A stretch of DNA of 64,000 nucleotides, taken from contig NZ_CABHOU010000010.1 of assembly GCF_902168175.1 (NCBI RefSeq), positions 60,557-124,556 on the forward strand, written 5' to 3'. The position numbers were made by a program, and so were the translations under genes. The notes beneath the pieces were generated by a model, which was not told where the DNA came from, did no database searches, and was given only the letters and a program-made list of their open reading frames with translations. Below are positions 8,460 to 17,567 of the stretch, piece after piece (the stretch's first letter is position 1; each line of letters starts with the position of its first letter). The stretch comes from an uncultured Chitinophaga sp. GTDB taxonomy: Bacteria; Bacteroidota; Bacteroidia; Chitinophagales; Chitinophagaceae.

Positions 8460-9420
8460 TCAGCCGCCGTTGTGTCACTCCCTTCAGCCGCTGGATCATT
8501 TATGGGCGTTTCTTACACTCTTGTCGTAAACACACCCGCAGATACTAAAACATACCTAACCGTCCGCTCATCGGCCGCTCACCCTCCGCTCATGTGCCGC
8601 TCAGGTTATATCCACGTTACATCTATCCTCAATGCTAGTACCTACGATTAGTGGGCAAACACTGCTTTCGAGCGTCATTTGCCGGAGCTCGAAGATTCAC
8701 TCAATGTTACTTGCTATTACGGCGGTGTATACACCATATTGCAAATCTGAAGGTCACCCCCCTTCAGCGACTGAACCCTTTACGGGCGTTTTTACACTCT
8801 TGTCGTAAACACACCCGCGGATACTAAAACATACCTAACCGTCCGCTCATCGGCCGCTCACCCTCCGCTCATGTGCCGCTCAGGTTATATCCACGTTTAC
8901 ATCTATCCTCAATGCTAGTACCTACGATTAGTGGGCAAACACTGCTTTCGAGCGTCATTTGCGGGAGCTCGAAGATTCACTCAATGTTACTTGCTATTAC
9001 GGCGGTGTATACACCATATTGCAAATCTGAAGGTCACTCCCTTCAGCGACTGAACCCTTTATGGGCGTTTTTACACTCTTGTCGTAAACACACCCGCGGA
9101 TACTAAAACATACCTAACCCTCCGCTCATCGTCCGCTCACCCTCCGCTCATGTGCCGCTCAGGTTATATCCACGTTACATCTATCCTCCATGTTAGTACC
9201 TACATGAGAAGCAATGGGCCAAACACATCTTTCGAGCGTCACTTACGGTGCGTGAAGATTCTCACGGTGTACAGCTATTACGGCGGTGTACACACCGTAT
9301 TGTGAATCTTAAGGTTACTCCCTTCCTCCCTTCAGCGACAGTAACAACATTGTGCAAGCGTTCAGTTATCCCTTTCAGGCAGATGTATACACCGTATTGT
9401 AAATCTAACAATCACTTACT
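8460..9420. repeat. Tandem array of about 280-bp non-coding repeats (3 units plus remnants)
   Basis: Three head-to-tail units begin at a CCTTCAG at 8481, 8761 and 9040 (280, 279 and 289 bases). The first two are nearly identical and the third diverges in its second half. A short remnant starts at 9329. Each full unit contains, in order, a GGGCG..ACACTCTTGTCGTAAAC block, an ACACCCGC-ATACTAAAAC block, four CCGCTCA heptamers, and the dyad GGTGTATACACC (8724-8735, 9004-9015; GGTGTACACACC about 9285-9296). Shorter dyad remnants lie at about 9383 and 9471. Short frames inside the array differ between copies and look accidental. The whole 8336-9632 interval, 1.3 kb between two convergent genes, has no believable protein. 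No function is known to me. Confidence 0.9.
8564..8603. repeat. Four CCGCTCA heptamers at exact 11-bp spacing
   Basis: CCGCTCA occurs at 8564, 8575, 8586 and 8597. The same quartet returns in the next units at 8843, 8854, 8865, 8876 and at 9122, 9133, 9144, 9155. Seven-base direct repeats on an 11-bp period put each copy on the same face of the helix, the geometry of tandem response-regulator sites (such as Pho boxes) or iterons. Which protein binds, if any, is unknown. Confidence 0.85.
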
Positions 9421-9572
9421 GCATCAGCAGTAATTAGATTGAACAATGATCAGCTCTTCTATCACGGAAATGTATACACTTACTTTGAAGCTAACGGCAA
9501 CTCGTATCAGCGTGCCGGAGCCCGGGAGTAACACCATCAATATTTCCAAACTCCACAATATCCGTCATCTCC

Positions 9573-9612
9573 TTAAAACAAAAATGCCGCAGCAACAACG
9601 TCGCTACGGCAT
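9573..9612 (-). terminator. Rho-independent terminator of lysC
   Basis: On the minus strand ATGCCGTAGC (9612-9603) pairs with GCTGCGGCAT (9593-9584) with one G-U pair, followed by a T-rich run (TTTTTGTTTT) down to 9573. It lies about 20 bases after the aspartate kinase stop. Confidence 0.85.
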
Positions 9613-9632
9613 CTTCAAAAATATAGATACTG

Positions 9633-10955
9633 CTATTCCAGTCCGAATAGACCTTTATTCAGCAGTTGCAGTGTTTTCTCTTTATACTGTCCACCCACGA
9701 GGATAGAAATATTGTGCCTGCTGCCGCCGTAAGAAATCATACGTAAAGGCACTTCGTTCAGGCATTCGAACAGTTTCTTAAGGATGGAAGGCGTAGCCGC
9801 AACTTCGTTACCAACGATAGACACGATTGCCTGATGGTGGTCTAATTCTACAGTACCGAACGGCTGTAGCTCTTTCAATATCTGATCGAGGTGTTGCTGG
9901 TTGTCGATAGTAATAGAAACAGCCACTTCCGAAGTAGTGATCATATCGATTGGTGTACGGTATTTCTCGAACACTTCAAATATCTTGCGGAGGAACCCGT
10001 AAGCCAGCAGCATACGGCTCGACTTGATCTTGATAGCGATGATACCATCTTTGGCTGCAATGGCTTTAGCACCGTCGCCGCTTGGCATTTCTGTAATAAT
10101 TGTTCCTTTAGCCTCCGGCTGCATCGTGTTCAGCAACTTAACAGGGATGTTAAAGTGCTGTGCAGGCCAGATAGACGCAGGATGCAGGATCTTAGCACCG
10201 AAGTAGGCCAGTTCCGCCGCTTCGTCGAAAGACAACTGCTCGATCGGGAACGTTTTTTTCACGACACGTGGATCGTTATTGTGCATACCGTCGATATCTG
10301 TCCAGATCTGTACCTCAGAAGCCTGGATAGCTGCGCCGATAAGAGAAGCAGAATAGTCGCTGCCGCCACGTTTCAGGTTATCTACTTCGCCTCTTGCGTT
10401 ACGGCAGATGTAACCCTGAGTAACGAAAATCCCTTTGTTACCATGCTTTTCCAGCAGGTTCGATAACTTCACTTTAATACGTGGAATTTCGGGCTCTTCG
10501 TACTCGTCGATGCTCATAAAGTCCAGCGCCGGCACCAGGTGTGCTTCCACACCCGTTTCCTGCATATAAACGCAGAACAGTTTAGTAGACAGCAATTCGC
10601 CCTGAGCCAGGATATCTTTATTCAGTGCTTCGTTGAAAGAAATTTTGAGGATGATGTTCAGGAACTCAAAATGCTCGTCAATGATCGCTTTGGCGGCTTC
10701 CTGGGTTGCAGGTTGTGTTACCAGGTCGTTGCAAAAAGCACGGTAATGTGCTTCCAGCTTGTCGATCTGCTGCTTCGCCTGCTCCTTCTTACCTTCTGAC
10801 AATGACTGGCCAATTTCTACCAACGAGTTGGTAGTGCCCGACAAGGCAGACAGTACCACGATTTTCGCGTCCTGATCTGCAGTGATCAACTTTGCTACGG
10901 CATGCATACGCTCTGGTTTTCCAACCGAGGTACCGCCAAATTTTAAAATTTTCAT
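9633..10955 (-). CDS. lysC: Aspartate kinase, monofunctional
   Basis: 440 residues, the usual size for a monofunctional aspartokinase. KFGGTS at 5-10 starts the amino-acid kinase fold, KRGGSDYSASLIGAA at about 196-209 is the substrate and nucleotide site, and two ACT-type segments follow (about 305-365 and 370-435), which normally bind lysine or threonine as feedback inhibitors. It phosphorylates L-aspartate, the first step to lysine, threonine, methionine and diaminopimelate. It lies 25 bases after an Ldh-family dehydrogenase on the same strand and ends at a good terminator, so the two are probably one transcript. Confidence 0.93.
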   Translation of the reverse strand: MKILKFGGTSVGKPERMHAVAKLITADQDAKIVVLSALSGTTNSLVEIGQSLSEGKKEQAKQQIDKLEAHYRAFCNDLVTQPATQEAAKAIIDEHFEFLNIILKISFNEALNKDILAQGELLSTKLFCVYMQETGVEAHLVPALDFMSIDEYEEPEIPRIKVKLSNLLEKHGNKGIFVTQGYICRNARGEVDNLKRGGSDYSASLIGAAIQASEVQIWTDIDGMHNNDPRVVKKTFPIEQLSFDEAAELAYFGAKILHPASIWPAQHFNIPVKLLNTMQPEAKGTIITEMPSGDGAKAIAAKDGIIAIKIKSSRMLLAYGFLRKIFEVFEKYRTPIDMITTSEVAVSITIDNQQHLDQILKELQPFGTVELDHHQAIVSIVGNEVAATPSILKKLFECLNEVPLRMISYGGSRHNISILVGGQYKEKTLQLLNKGLFGLE

Positions 10956-10980
10956 TTTTTTATTAGCTGTTCTATATTAC

Positions 10981-12057
10981 TTAGAAATCAAGTTCAAATT
11001 TAGCTGCTACTTCTTTCAAATCCTTTACCACTGGTAATAATAATGGTATTCCTTCATGAATACGGCTGGCTGCCATCTCCCTTTCAGGATCACCGGGTAT
11101 TAATACAGGCTGATCTTCACTTATAGGCGTTGTACTCCGGAAACGACTGATCCAGGTATCCATATGCGATTTAAATTCTTCCGCCGGACGGAAGGCGTCT
11201 ACGCGCATGGCACCGAAGAAATGCCCGAGCCCTTCACCCACAGGATCGGGGGGCAAAGGTAAAAAACTTACGAATGGCGGTGCCCATGGGCCATAATTTG
11301 CTCCGGAAAGCACGGCCGAAAATATATCGACGATCGCGCCCAGGCAATAACCTTTATGACTTCCGTGGTCACGATCGCCTCCTAAGGGCAGCAAAGCCCC
11401 GCCAGATTTGAGTTCGTTGGCATTTACGGAGGAGTTACCTGCTTTATCCTGCACCCAGCCGGTTGGAGCTTCCTGCTCCTTGCGCTGCAGTATTTCCAGT
11501 TTTCCATTAGCCGCAGTTGTAGTGGCAAAGTCTGCCACAAAAGGAGGCTGCTCACCAGCCGGAATAGCCACTGCTATTGGGTTTGTGCCCAACATACGTT
11601 CTTTGGCGAACGTAGGGGCTACCAGTGGACTGGCATTCGTCATGGCCATGCCGATCATATCACGGTCCAGCGCCTTCATGGCGTGGTAACCTGCAATACC
11701 GAAATGGTTGGAATGTTTTACACTTACCCAGCCAGAGCCAACGTTGGCTGCTTTATCAATAGCCACCTGCATAGCGAAGGGCGCTACTACCAGTCCAAGC
11801 CCGCCATCGCCATCAACAACCGCCGTGCTAGGCGTTTCATGAACAATGCGGATATTAGGCTTGGGGTTAATACGGCCTGCTTCCCAAAGGCGGATGTACC
11901 CCGACAAACGGGCTACTCCATGGGAATCGACCCCCCGGAGGTCGGCCGACACCAGTACTTCACTGGCCAGTTCGGCATGCACTTCGGAGCAACCCATTTT
12001 AAGGAATACGCTGCGGGTAAATGTTCTGAGATGTTCGTAAGAAAAAAGCTGGTCCAT
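10981..12057 (-). CDS. Ldh-family NAD(P)-dependent oxidoreductase (malate/L-lactate dehydrogenase type)
   Basis: 358 residues. VDSHGV with His46 and KHSNHFG with His115/His118 are the hallmark of the Ldh_2 family, which includes malate/sulfolactate, ureidoglycolate and delta-1-piperideine-2-carboxylate reductases and is unrelated to classical lactate dehydrogenase. The family reduces 2-keto acids or imines with NAD(P)H in the cytoplasm. The exact substrate cannot be read from sequence. It sits 44 bases after the DUF3467 gene and 25 before lysC, all on the minus strand. The pairing with lysC suggests, but does not prove, a link to amino-acid metabolism. Confidence 0.85.
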   Translation of the reverse strand: MDQLFSYEHLRTFTRSVFLKMGCSEVHAELASEVLVSADLRGVDSHGVARLSGYIRLWEAGRINPKPNIRIVHETPSTAVVDGDGGLGLVVAPFAMQVAIDKAANVGSGWVSVKHSNHFGIAGYHAMKALDRDMIGMAMTNASPLVAPTFAKERMLGTNPIAVAIPAGEQPPFVADFATTTAANGKLEILQRKEQEAPTGWVQDKAGNSSVNANELKSGGALLPLGGDRDHGSHKGYCLGAIVDIFSAVLSGANYGPWAPPFVSFLPLPPDPVGEGLGHFFGAMRVDAFRPAEEFKSHMDTWISRFRSTTPISEDQPVLIPGDPEREMAASRIHEGIPLLLPVVKDLKEVAAKFELDF

Positions 12058-12101
12058 CCGGTTGAATAACGTGTATCTTCTTTACTATAAATATTTGATT
12101 A

Positions 12102-12413
12102 TCAAGCCTGTGCCGTTGGCCCACCGAAGTTAAGGGGTATAGAAACCTGCTCTTCATCCTGGATAGCACCATGTGCGCTTTCGTACTTCTTTATATTATC
12201 CGCCAAAGCTCTCATGAGCCTTTTAGCGTGCTGCGGCGCAAGAATAATACGTGATTTTACCCTTGCCTTAGGCAATCCCGGCATTATATTCACGAAATCT
12301 ACCACAAATTCTGTAGGTGAATGGTTGATGATGGCCAGGTTTGCATATGATCCATCTGCCACTTCTTCACTCAATTCAATATTCAGCTGCTGCTCATTTT
12401 GATTTTCCATCAT
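12102..12413 (-). CDS. DUF3467 family protein
   Basis: 103 residues. The pattern ANLAIINHSPTEFVVDFVN, then PGLPKARVKSRIILAP and HAKRLMRALADNIKKYE, matches the small DUF3467 proteins common in Bacteroidota and some archaea; their function is unknown. No signal peptide or membrane segment is visible, so it is probably cytoplasmic. Two adjacent ATGs (12413 and 12410) could start it. It may lead an operon with the Ldh-family gene and lysC. A terminator-like hairpin lies only about 28 bases before its start. Confidence 0.85.
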   Translation of the reverse strand: MMENQNEQQLNIELSEEVADGSYANLAIINHSPTEFVVDFVNIMPGLPKARVKSRIILAPQHAKRLMRALADNIKKYESAHGAIQDEEQVSIPLNFGGPTAQA

Positions 12414-12440
12414 GTACAGTTTAAAGAAAGCACAAAAGTA

Positions 12441-12473
12441 AAAAAGAGACCTCGCATTTGAGGCCTCTTTTTT
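12441..12473. terminator. Terminator-like hairpin in front of the DUF3467 gene
   Basis: A 13-bp stem with one mismatch (12441-12453 with 12461-12473) has an A-run on its left and a T-run on its right, so it resembles an intrinsic terminator in both directions. The DUF3467 start is at 12413, so on the minus strand the hairpin stands in the 5' leader. It either ends transcription arriving from further up or acts as an attenuator. Confidence 0.6.
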
Positions 12474-12644
12474 AGAAAGAGATGCTGATGCATTAAAATA
12501 GCACCACAGTTTAAGGCTGAATGGGCATTATTAACATCTTTTTGGCTGAACGGAGGCTGGAGAGAACTACAAAAACCGTTTCCTGCAATGATTTTCGGGC
12601 CCGACGTGGCCGTTTGTAAGTAAAACACTTATCAAAGGCCACAA

Positions 12645-12848
12645 ATGATTTAGATTTTGGTTGACGTGTTCAATTTAAGCAAAATTTATTGACATCAAAA
12701 AAAATAGTTAAACTTTTGTTAACTACATACTGCCAGTATTATAATATGCAGGCGGTGAGCCTTGTCCGGCCTCTGTATAAAATAGCAGGCCCCCGGATGA
12801 AGGCCTGCATTAGATGATTAAATAAGTGTCAATCAAAATCTAAATCAT
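12645..12848. repeat. 21-bp inverted repeat bracketing a copy of the SusC leader
   Basis: A 21-bp block at 12645-12665 is repeated inverted at 12828-12848 with a single difference. The left arm continues into a stretch (to about 12722) that matches the leader of the SusC gene at about 17549-17629: AGATTTTGG, an A-run, then GTTAAAC-N-TTTGTTAA. No coding sequence follows it closely on the minus strand, so it looks like an orphaned promoter or leader. The 12414-12874 gap has no believable gene. Confidence 0.65.
12775..12808 (-). terminator. Terminator of the first SusC/SusD operon
   Basis: GCAGGCC (12785-12791) pairs with GGCCTGC (12802-12808); on the minus strand a T-rich stretch (TATTTTAT) follows. 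It is about 70 bases after the SusD stop at 12875. Confidence 0.7.
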
Positions 12849-12874
12849 CTATACCATCTTAGTGAAAAAAAAGT

Positions 12875-14299
12875 TTAGAATTTATCCCAGAACAACTTAA
12901 CCCCTACTTTATCTGAGCCTACGGAAACGGAGGCCTTATCATAATTAAGGGTATTGATATTTTGCTCTGTTACCGGATAAGTGTACCGTAATGGAATATC
13001 GGCAGCAGTGAGCCCACTTGGCACATTAAATACAGGGGCATCGAGCCGGCGCCATTCAGTCCAGGCTTCAAAACCACGGTTGTAATAAGCAAGCCATTTC
13101 TGTACAGCGATCTTTACCTTGTAATCACCAGCCGCGGTAGCATACGCCACATTTGGCTGCAACAGGTATGTCGCAGCCGCAGCGTCCGTACCACCCCAGT
13201 AAGTCACGGATGCAGTAATTGCACTGTTATAGTGAGCTGCCGCAGTTCCGCCAACGTTAAACCCTCTTTCAACGGCTTCCGCCCTGATGAATTCGACTTC
13301 CGCAAAATCGAGCAGCAATCCCTCGAAGGCCGGATCTACAATTTTATCGGAAGCATGCGAGTAGGAGTCGTAAGAATTACCGGAACCGTAAATACCACCG
13401 ACATAATCAGCGCCCACCGCTGAGAAATAAAATTCTCTGCGCGGATCGTTGCGTGCGTTCATAATATCGATAATCGTATTCGCCGCCACGAAGTCGTTAC
13501 GATTGCTCTGGATTAGTTCCACCCAAACCGGATTGGTATTAGGAGGAGTAGGTAGAAAATCGAACACCGCGTTGTCCGCATTACTGCTGAAAGCCCCGGC
13601 AGCAGCGGCCTCAATCACAGTTTTGGCCTTTTGTGCATCTGCATCAACAATCATAATGCCGAGCCTCAACTTCAGCGAGTTCGCGAACTTTTTCCAGGCA
13701 TTTACATCGCCGCCATAAATAAGGTCGACATCGTCGTAACTACCGGAAGCACCATCCAGAGCGGCGATGGAAGAATCCAGGCGCAAGAAGAGGTCGGCCA
13801 CGACCGCGTCCTGTTTATCATATTCCGGCGCACCGACCGTGTAATCAAGCGCCTGCGAATAAGGCACATCTCCGAAAGTACCTACCAGTACCGAAAACGT
13901 ATAGACCTGCAGGATGTCGGCAATCGCCAGTTCGTTGCGTTGTTCCTTTGGATCGTCGTAAGAACCATCTATGAGGATAAGCCGCTTCGCTTCCTGCAGA
14001 TCACCCAACACATCGCGATACAGCGTATTCCAGAATGTTTGCGGAATATTACGCGTACCCAGATCGTAACGGCTTTCATCGGTATATGTCGTTTGCGCCC
14101 ATTGTTGCGATACCAGCCGGAAGATATTACGGTTTACGCTCGGTGTTGTCATGATGTCGGCCAGGTTCTTTTCTGCGTTGGAAAACAACGTGTAAGACGG
14201 CACATCAGTCGGGTTTTTCGGGTCGTCGTTGAGATTGGTGATATCTTTGCTGCAGGCAGTCATTGCCACCATCCCTATGAAGATTATAAGCTTTTTCAT
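12875..14299 (-). CDS. SusD/RagB-family outer-membrane nutrient-binding lipoprotein (SusD-like_2 type)
   Basis: 474 residues. A short leader ends in MTACSKD, a lipobox with Cys16, so the protein is lipid-anchored. The opening LNDDPKNPTDVP and the C-terminal RYTYPVTEQNINTLNY region (typically ending in a WDKF-like tail) fit the SusD-like_2 group of nutrient-binding lipoproteins. It would cap the SusC porin encoded 11 bases upstream and deliver a ligand to it. The ligand is unknown: no glycoside hydrolase or peptidase gene is attached, and the operon ends with a terminator after this gene. Confidence 0.9.
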   Translation of the reverse strand: MKKLIIFIGMVAMTACSKDITNLNDDPKNPTDVPSYTLFSNAEKNLADIMTTPSVNRNIFRLVSQQWAQTTYTDESRYDLGTRNIPQTFWNTLYRDVLGDLQEAKRLILIDGSYDDPKEQRNELAIADILQVYTFSVLVGTFGDVPYSQALDYTVGAPEYDKQDAVVADLFLRLDSSIAALDGASGSYDDVDLIYGGDVNAWKKFANSLKLRLGIMIVDADAQKAKTVIEAAAAGAFSSNADNAVFDFLPTPPNTNPVWVELIQSNRNDFVAANTIIDIMNARNDPRREFYFSAVGADYVGGIYGSGNSYDSYSHASDKIVDPAFEGLLLDFAEVEFIRAEAVERGFNVGGTAAAHYNSAITASVTYWGGTDAAAATYLLQPNVAYATAAGDYKVKIAVQKWLAYYNRGFEAWTEWRRLDAPVFNVPSGLTAADIPLRYTYPVTEQNINTLNYDKASVSVGSDKVGVKLFWDKF

Positions 14300-14310
14300 T
14301 GTTGTCAGTT

Positions 14311-17300
14311 TTAGAATCTCAGTTTCAGGTTAAAGCCAATATTTCTGGTGGTGGGATAACTACCAACCTGGTAACCCTGGTAGTTGCCAGAACCCAGGTT
14401 ATCTTCCGGATCTGCGTAAGGAAGATTTTTGTGAATGATCCAGAGGTTCCTGCCCAGCACAGAAAGATCAATCCCTTTAATCACTTTGATTCTTGCCATT
14501 ATTGACTGTGGGAATGTGTAGGTGAGTGATAATTCGCGGAGCTTCACGTAACTGGCATCGTACACAAAAGCTGCAGTTGGATTTCTGCTATAACCCAGCG
14601 TACCATAGCCTACCGTTACCCTCTTATCATTTGCTTTACCATCTTCCGTATAACCAGGAAAGATAATTCCCCCATCATCGGCCGCCGCGCTACGTATCGG
14701 TTTACCCAACTCGTTATTACCCGCCGTTTCGGCTAACAAACCTGTGGCCAAACCGTAGTACATGTCGAGCGAAAATACATCGCCGCCTTTACGCACATCT
14801 ACCAGCGCACCCAATGAAATCCCTTTATAACGAATAGTGGTACCAATACCGCCGATCCAATCGGGATTTACGTTACCGATAATCTCGTTAGCGCCTGAAG
14901 TTCTTTGATAGAAACCATTGTCATCTACCAGTTTTTGTCCCTTGTCGTTGTATACAAAGTTTCTGCCACGAATGGTTCCATATGGCTCATCCAGTGCGGC
15001 ATTCAGTGTTACACCGCCAGGGAAAGATGCCAACTGAAGGTTTTTGGAATCTTCGAACAGCGACAACACTTTGTTACGGTTGCGCGACCAGTTCAGGTTC
15101 AGTGTCCAGGAGAAGTCGGCTGTTTTGATCGGTGTTGCGTAAGCAGAAATTTCCACGCCTTTGTTCTCCACATCGCCTGCGTTTACGAATTTAGATTCAT
15201 AGCCCGAAGCCGACGAAATTGTAACCGGGAAAATCTGATCGGTGGAGTTTTGCCTGTAATATGTAACGTCAAATCCGTAGCGGTTGTCGAAGAAAGCCAT
15301 TTCAAGACCAGCCTCGAAACTCTTTGTACGCTCGGGTTTAAGTTCAGGATTATTTTTTCGTAATGGAAGCGAGAACAATGTTTCGGAACCGAAGCTGGTG
15401 GGCTTATCGTAAGTATCCTTTAAGCTTTTTGCCGGAGCGGTATTACCAACCTCCGCATAATTGGCGCGTACTTTACCATAACTCATCCAGGTAGCATCCG
15501 GCAGAAATTTCGAGAACAGCAAACCGAGGGAGGCAGATGGATAATAGTACACGTTATTATCGTCTGGTAGTGAGGAAGATTCATCTCTCCTGCCGGTGAT
15601 ATCGAGGAAGAGCAACCCTTTGTAACCCAGTCCCACACTGGCGAAAATACCATCTACACCCAGTTCTGAATAATTTTCTACCGGTGCAGCGATATTATTG
15701 AGCGAATTAGCGAGTGAGTACAGGCGATCGATTACCAGCCCTCCATTCGTTTCAGCAAAAACAGACTGGATATTGGTACGCCTTACGTTCACGCCGGCCA
15801 GCGCTTTCAGGTTAAAATCTTTAGAAAAATCTTTATTCACGTTCAGCATCAGGTCATAGTTAAACTCCCTGAACGTGCGGTTGTAGCGGGAATAGTTGGA
15901 AACATCCACGCTGCCTTTCGCCATTCTTTCCTCCTGCTGCTCGTCGTAGGTATCGAGCGACACGCGCCCCAGCACATCGAGCCAATCGAGGATTTTATAG
16001 TTGAGGCTTACATTACCGAACGTACGGAACCGATCATCGTTCTCGTAGTTTTCATAGCGAACAAAGTAGTTGTTGTCCCAGTAAATTGGATTAAGGTTTG
16101 TAGGACTGGCGAAGTTCCAGGTAGCGTTCCTGCGATCTGCAAAGTACGCCTGTTTCTGTTCCGCGACGTCCACATTTGTTTGCCACCACTGGCGGAAGTT
16201 GGTAGCCATATTCTTCGAATCATAACCGGTACCATATCGGCCATGGCCCTTAACACGGGAGAAGTTAACAGATCCCGTAGCAGTAAGTTTTGGTGTAATG
16301 TTGTAAGAGGCGCCCAGGTTAAGAATGTCTTTGTTCACCTTACTGTTCGGCAAAATACCTTTCTCTGTGTTTTTAGTGTACCCGAGTTTGAAGTACCCTT
16401 TATCGCTTCCTCCATCCACCATTACACTGTTGTTGGTGCCAAAGGCATCTTCGAAGAAAGTAACCGGGTCGTTCTTTCCGGCTATCCATGGACGGGGTTT
16501 TCCATAAGAAGGCATACCAGGCGTGAGGCTTGTCCAGTCATACACCATCAGGTTGGGATCAAACTCTTTACCGAACGAAGCGTCTTCGCTCAAAGGCACG
16601 ACTAAATCCCTGGTGCCATCGCCGTCCATATCGCGCCAGAGGAAGAAACCATCAGGCGATTCATAAAGCGTGACCGGGTTGTAACCTGCACCGTACTTGT
16701 TTTGGTACTTTACAAAAGTACTTTTGTCGATGAATCCCCAGTTAACACCCGAGTTAACTGTAACACCAATTCCTTTCGATCCCTTTTTGGTAGTGATCAT
16801 TACCACACCATTTGCTGCGCGTGAACCATAAAGTGCCGCAGCGGCCGCACCTTTCAACACGTTCAGCGATTCGATGTCATCTGGATTGATGTCAGCAGCA
16901 GCATTACCAAAGTCGTAACCACCGCGGCCTGTAGCCTGGTTAGCATCGTTGGTATTCGAGTTATCTACCGGTACACCATCAACTACAAAAAGCGCCTGGT
17001 TGCTGTACAGCAATGATTTGGCACCACGTAGTACAATGTTGGTAGAACCGCCAATGCTGTTGTTCTTCCTGATTTCCAACCCGGAAACTTTACCAGAGAG
17101 AGAATTCACAAAATTCGCATCACGGGTTTTGCTGATGTCTTCTCCCCGTACGCTTTGGGCGGAGTAAGGAAGTTCATTCTTTTTTCTTTGAATACCCAGG
17201 GCCGTTACCACAACTTCCTGGAGGTTTTTGGAATCGGAAATAAGTGTTACAGAAAGCCGCGGGGAAGTGCCAATAGGAATTTCGATGTTAGTGAATCCAA

Positions 17301-17520
17301 CACTTCGAACTATAAGCACAGCATCTGCGGGAGCAGTGATAGTGAATTGGCCATTCTGATTGGCCGTTGTTCCGGTAGTGGTTCCTTTGATTTGAATGGT
17401 AGCAAACGGGATGGGGGCTCCATCTTCTCCGAGTACTGTACCTGAGACCTGGCGTTGTTGAGAAAATACCAGGCCGATACCCACCATGAGCATGGTGAAA
17501 AGGAGTAACGCCTTTTTCAT
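14311..17520 (-). CDS. SusC/RagA TonB-linked outer-membrane transporter
   Basis: 1069 residues, with a signal peptide ending near FSQQ at 20-22. A carboxypeptidase-regulatory-like beta-sandwich follows (about 23-105), then a TonB-box/plug region starting around ALGIQRKKNELPYSAQ with the motif VLKGAAAAALYGSRAANGVV, and a long beta-barrel ending in an aromatic tail (NLKLRF). It imports large ligands across the outer membrane using TonB energy. It forms a two-gene operon with the SusD-like lipoprotein. No extracytoplasmic sigma/anti-sigma pair adjoins it and no N-terminal signalling extension is seen. A 17-bp direct repeat stands just before its start. Confidence 0.95.
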   Translation of the reverse strand: MKKALLLFTMLMVGIGLVFSQQRQVSGTVLGEDGAPIPFATIQIKGTTTGTTANQNGQFTITAPADAVLIVRSVGFTNIEIPIGTSPRLSVTLISDSKNLQEVVVTALGIQRKKNELPYSAQSVRGEDISKTRDANFVNSLSGKVSGLEIRKNNSIGGSTNIVLRGAKSLLYSNQALFVVDGVPVDNSNTNDANQATGRGGYDFGNAAADINPDDIESLNVLKGAAAAALYGSRAANGVVMITTKKGSKGIGVTVNSGVNWGFIDKSTFVKYQNKYGAGYNPVTLYESPDGFFLWRDMDGDGTRDLVVPLSEDASFGKEFDPNLMVYDWTSLTPGMPSYGKPRPWIAGKNDPVTFFEDAFGTNNSVMVDGGSDKGYFKLGYTKNTEKGILPNSKVNKDILNLGASYNITPKLTATGSVNFSRVKGHGRYGTGYDSKNMATNFRQWWQTNVDVAEQKQAYFADRRNATWNFASPTNLNPIYWDNNYFVRYENYENDDRFRTFGNVSLNYKILDWLDVLGRVSLDTYDEQQEERMAKGSVDVSNYSRYNRTFREFNYDLMLNVNKDFSKDFNLKALAGVNVRRTNIQSVFAETNGGLVIDRLYSLANSLNNIAAPVENYSELGVDGIFASVGLGYKGLLFLDITGRRDESSSLPDDNNVYYYPSASLGLLFSKFLPDATWMSYGKVRANYAEVGNTAPAKSLKDTYDKPTSFGSETLFSLPLRKNNPELKPERTKSFEAGLEMAFFDNRYGFDVTYYRQNSTDQIFPVTISSASGYESKFVNAGDVENKGVEISAYATPIKTADFSWTLNLNWSRNRNKVLSLFEDSKNLQLASFPGGVTLNAALDEPYGTIRGRNFVYNDKGQKLVDDNGFYQRTSGANEIIGNVNPDWIGGIGTTIRYKGISLGALVDVRKGGDVFSLDMYYGLATGLLAETAGNNELGKPIRSAAADDGGIIFPGYTEDGKANDKRVTVGYGTLGYSRNPTAAFVYDASYVKLRELSLTYTFPQSIMARIKVIKGIDLSVLGRNLWIIHKNLPYADPEDNLGSGNYQGYQVGSYPTTRNIGFNLKLRF

Positions 17521-17525
17521 AAGAG

Positions 17526-17567
17526 ATTCAGATTTTGGATGATATAAAAAATTCAGATTTTGGATGA
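17526..17567. repeat. 17-bp direct repeat just upstream of the SusC start
   Basis: ATTCAGATTTTGGATGA occurs at 17526-17542 and again at 17551-17567 (period 25). The nearer copy ends five bases before the ATG at 17520. A related block is found at 12645 and 12828. This looks like a local duplication in the 5' leader, which in Bacteroidota is often important for translation. Confidence 0.8.

Noticed and set aside
8564..9161. CRISPR-like array
   Set aside because: The 11-bp heptamer repeats are too short and have no unique spacers of CRISPR size, and the 280-bp units are whole-unit duplications. No cas genes are near.
8415..9433. Several 60-78 codon plus-strand frames inside the 280-bp repeats
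   Set aside because: The frames start and stop at different points in nearly identical repeat units and translate the heptamer region in different frames, as expected of non-coding DNA.
10981..12057. Classical L-lactate dehydrogenase
   Set aside because: The DSHG and KHSNHFG motifs belong to the unrelated Ldh_2 family, so the classical name would mislead.
12410..12628. 72-codon minus-strand frame upstream of the DUF3467 gene
   Set aside because: It runs through the terminator-like hairpin, has no family features, and its composition is not protein-like.
12645..12848. Insertion sequence or MITE bounded by 21-bp inverted repeats
   Set aside because: No target-site duplication could be seen at the ends and one arm is part of a longer SusC-leader copy, so a mobile element is not supported.
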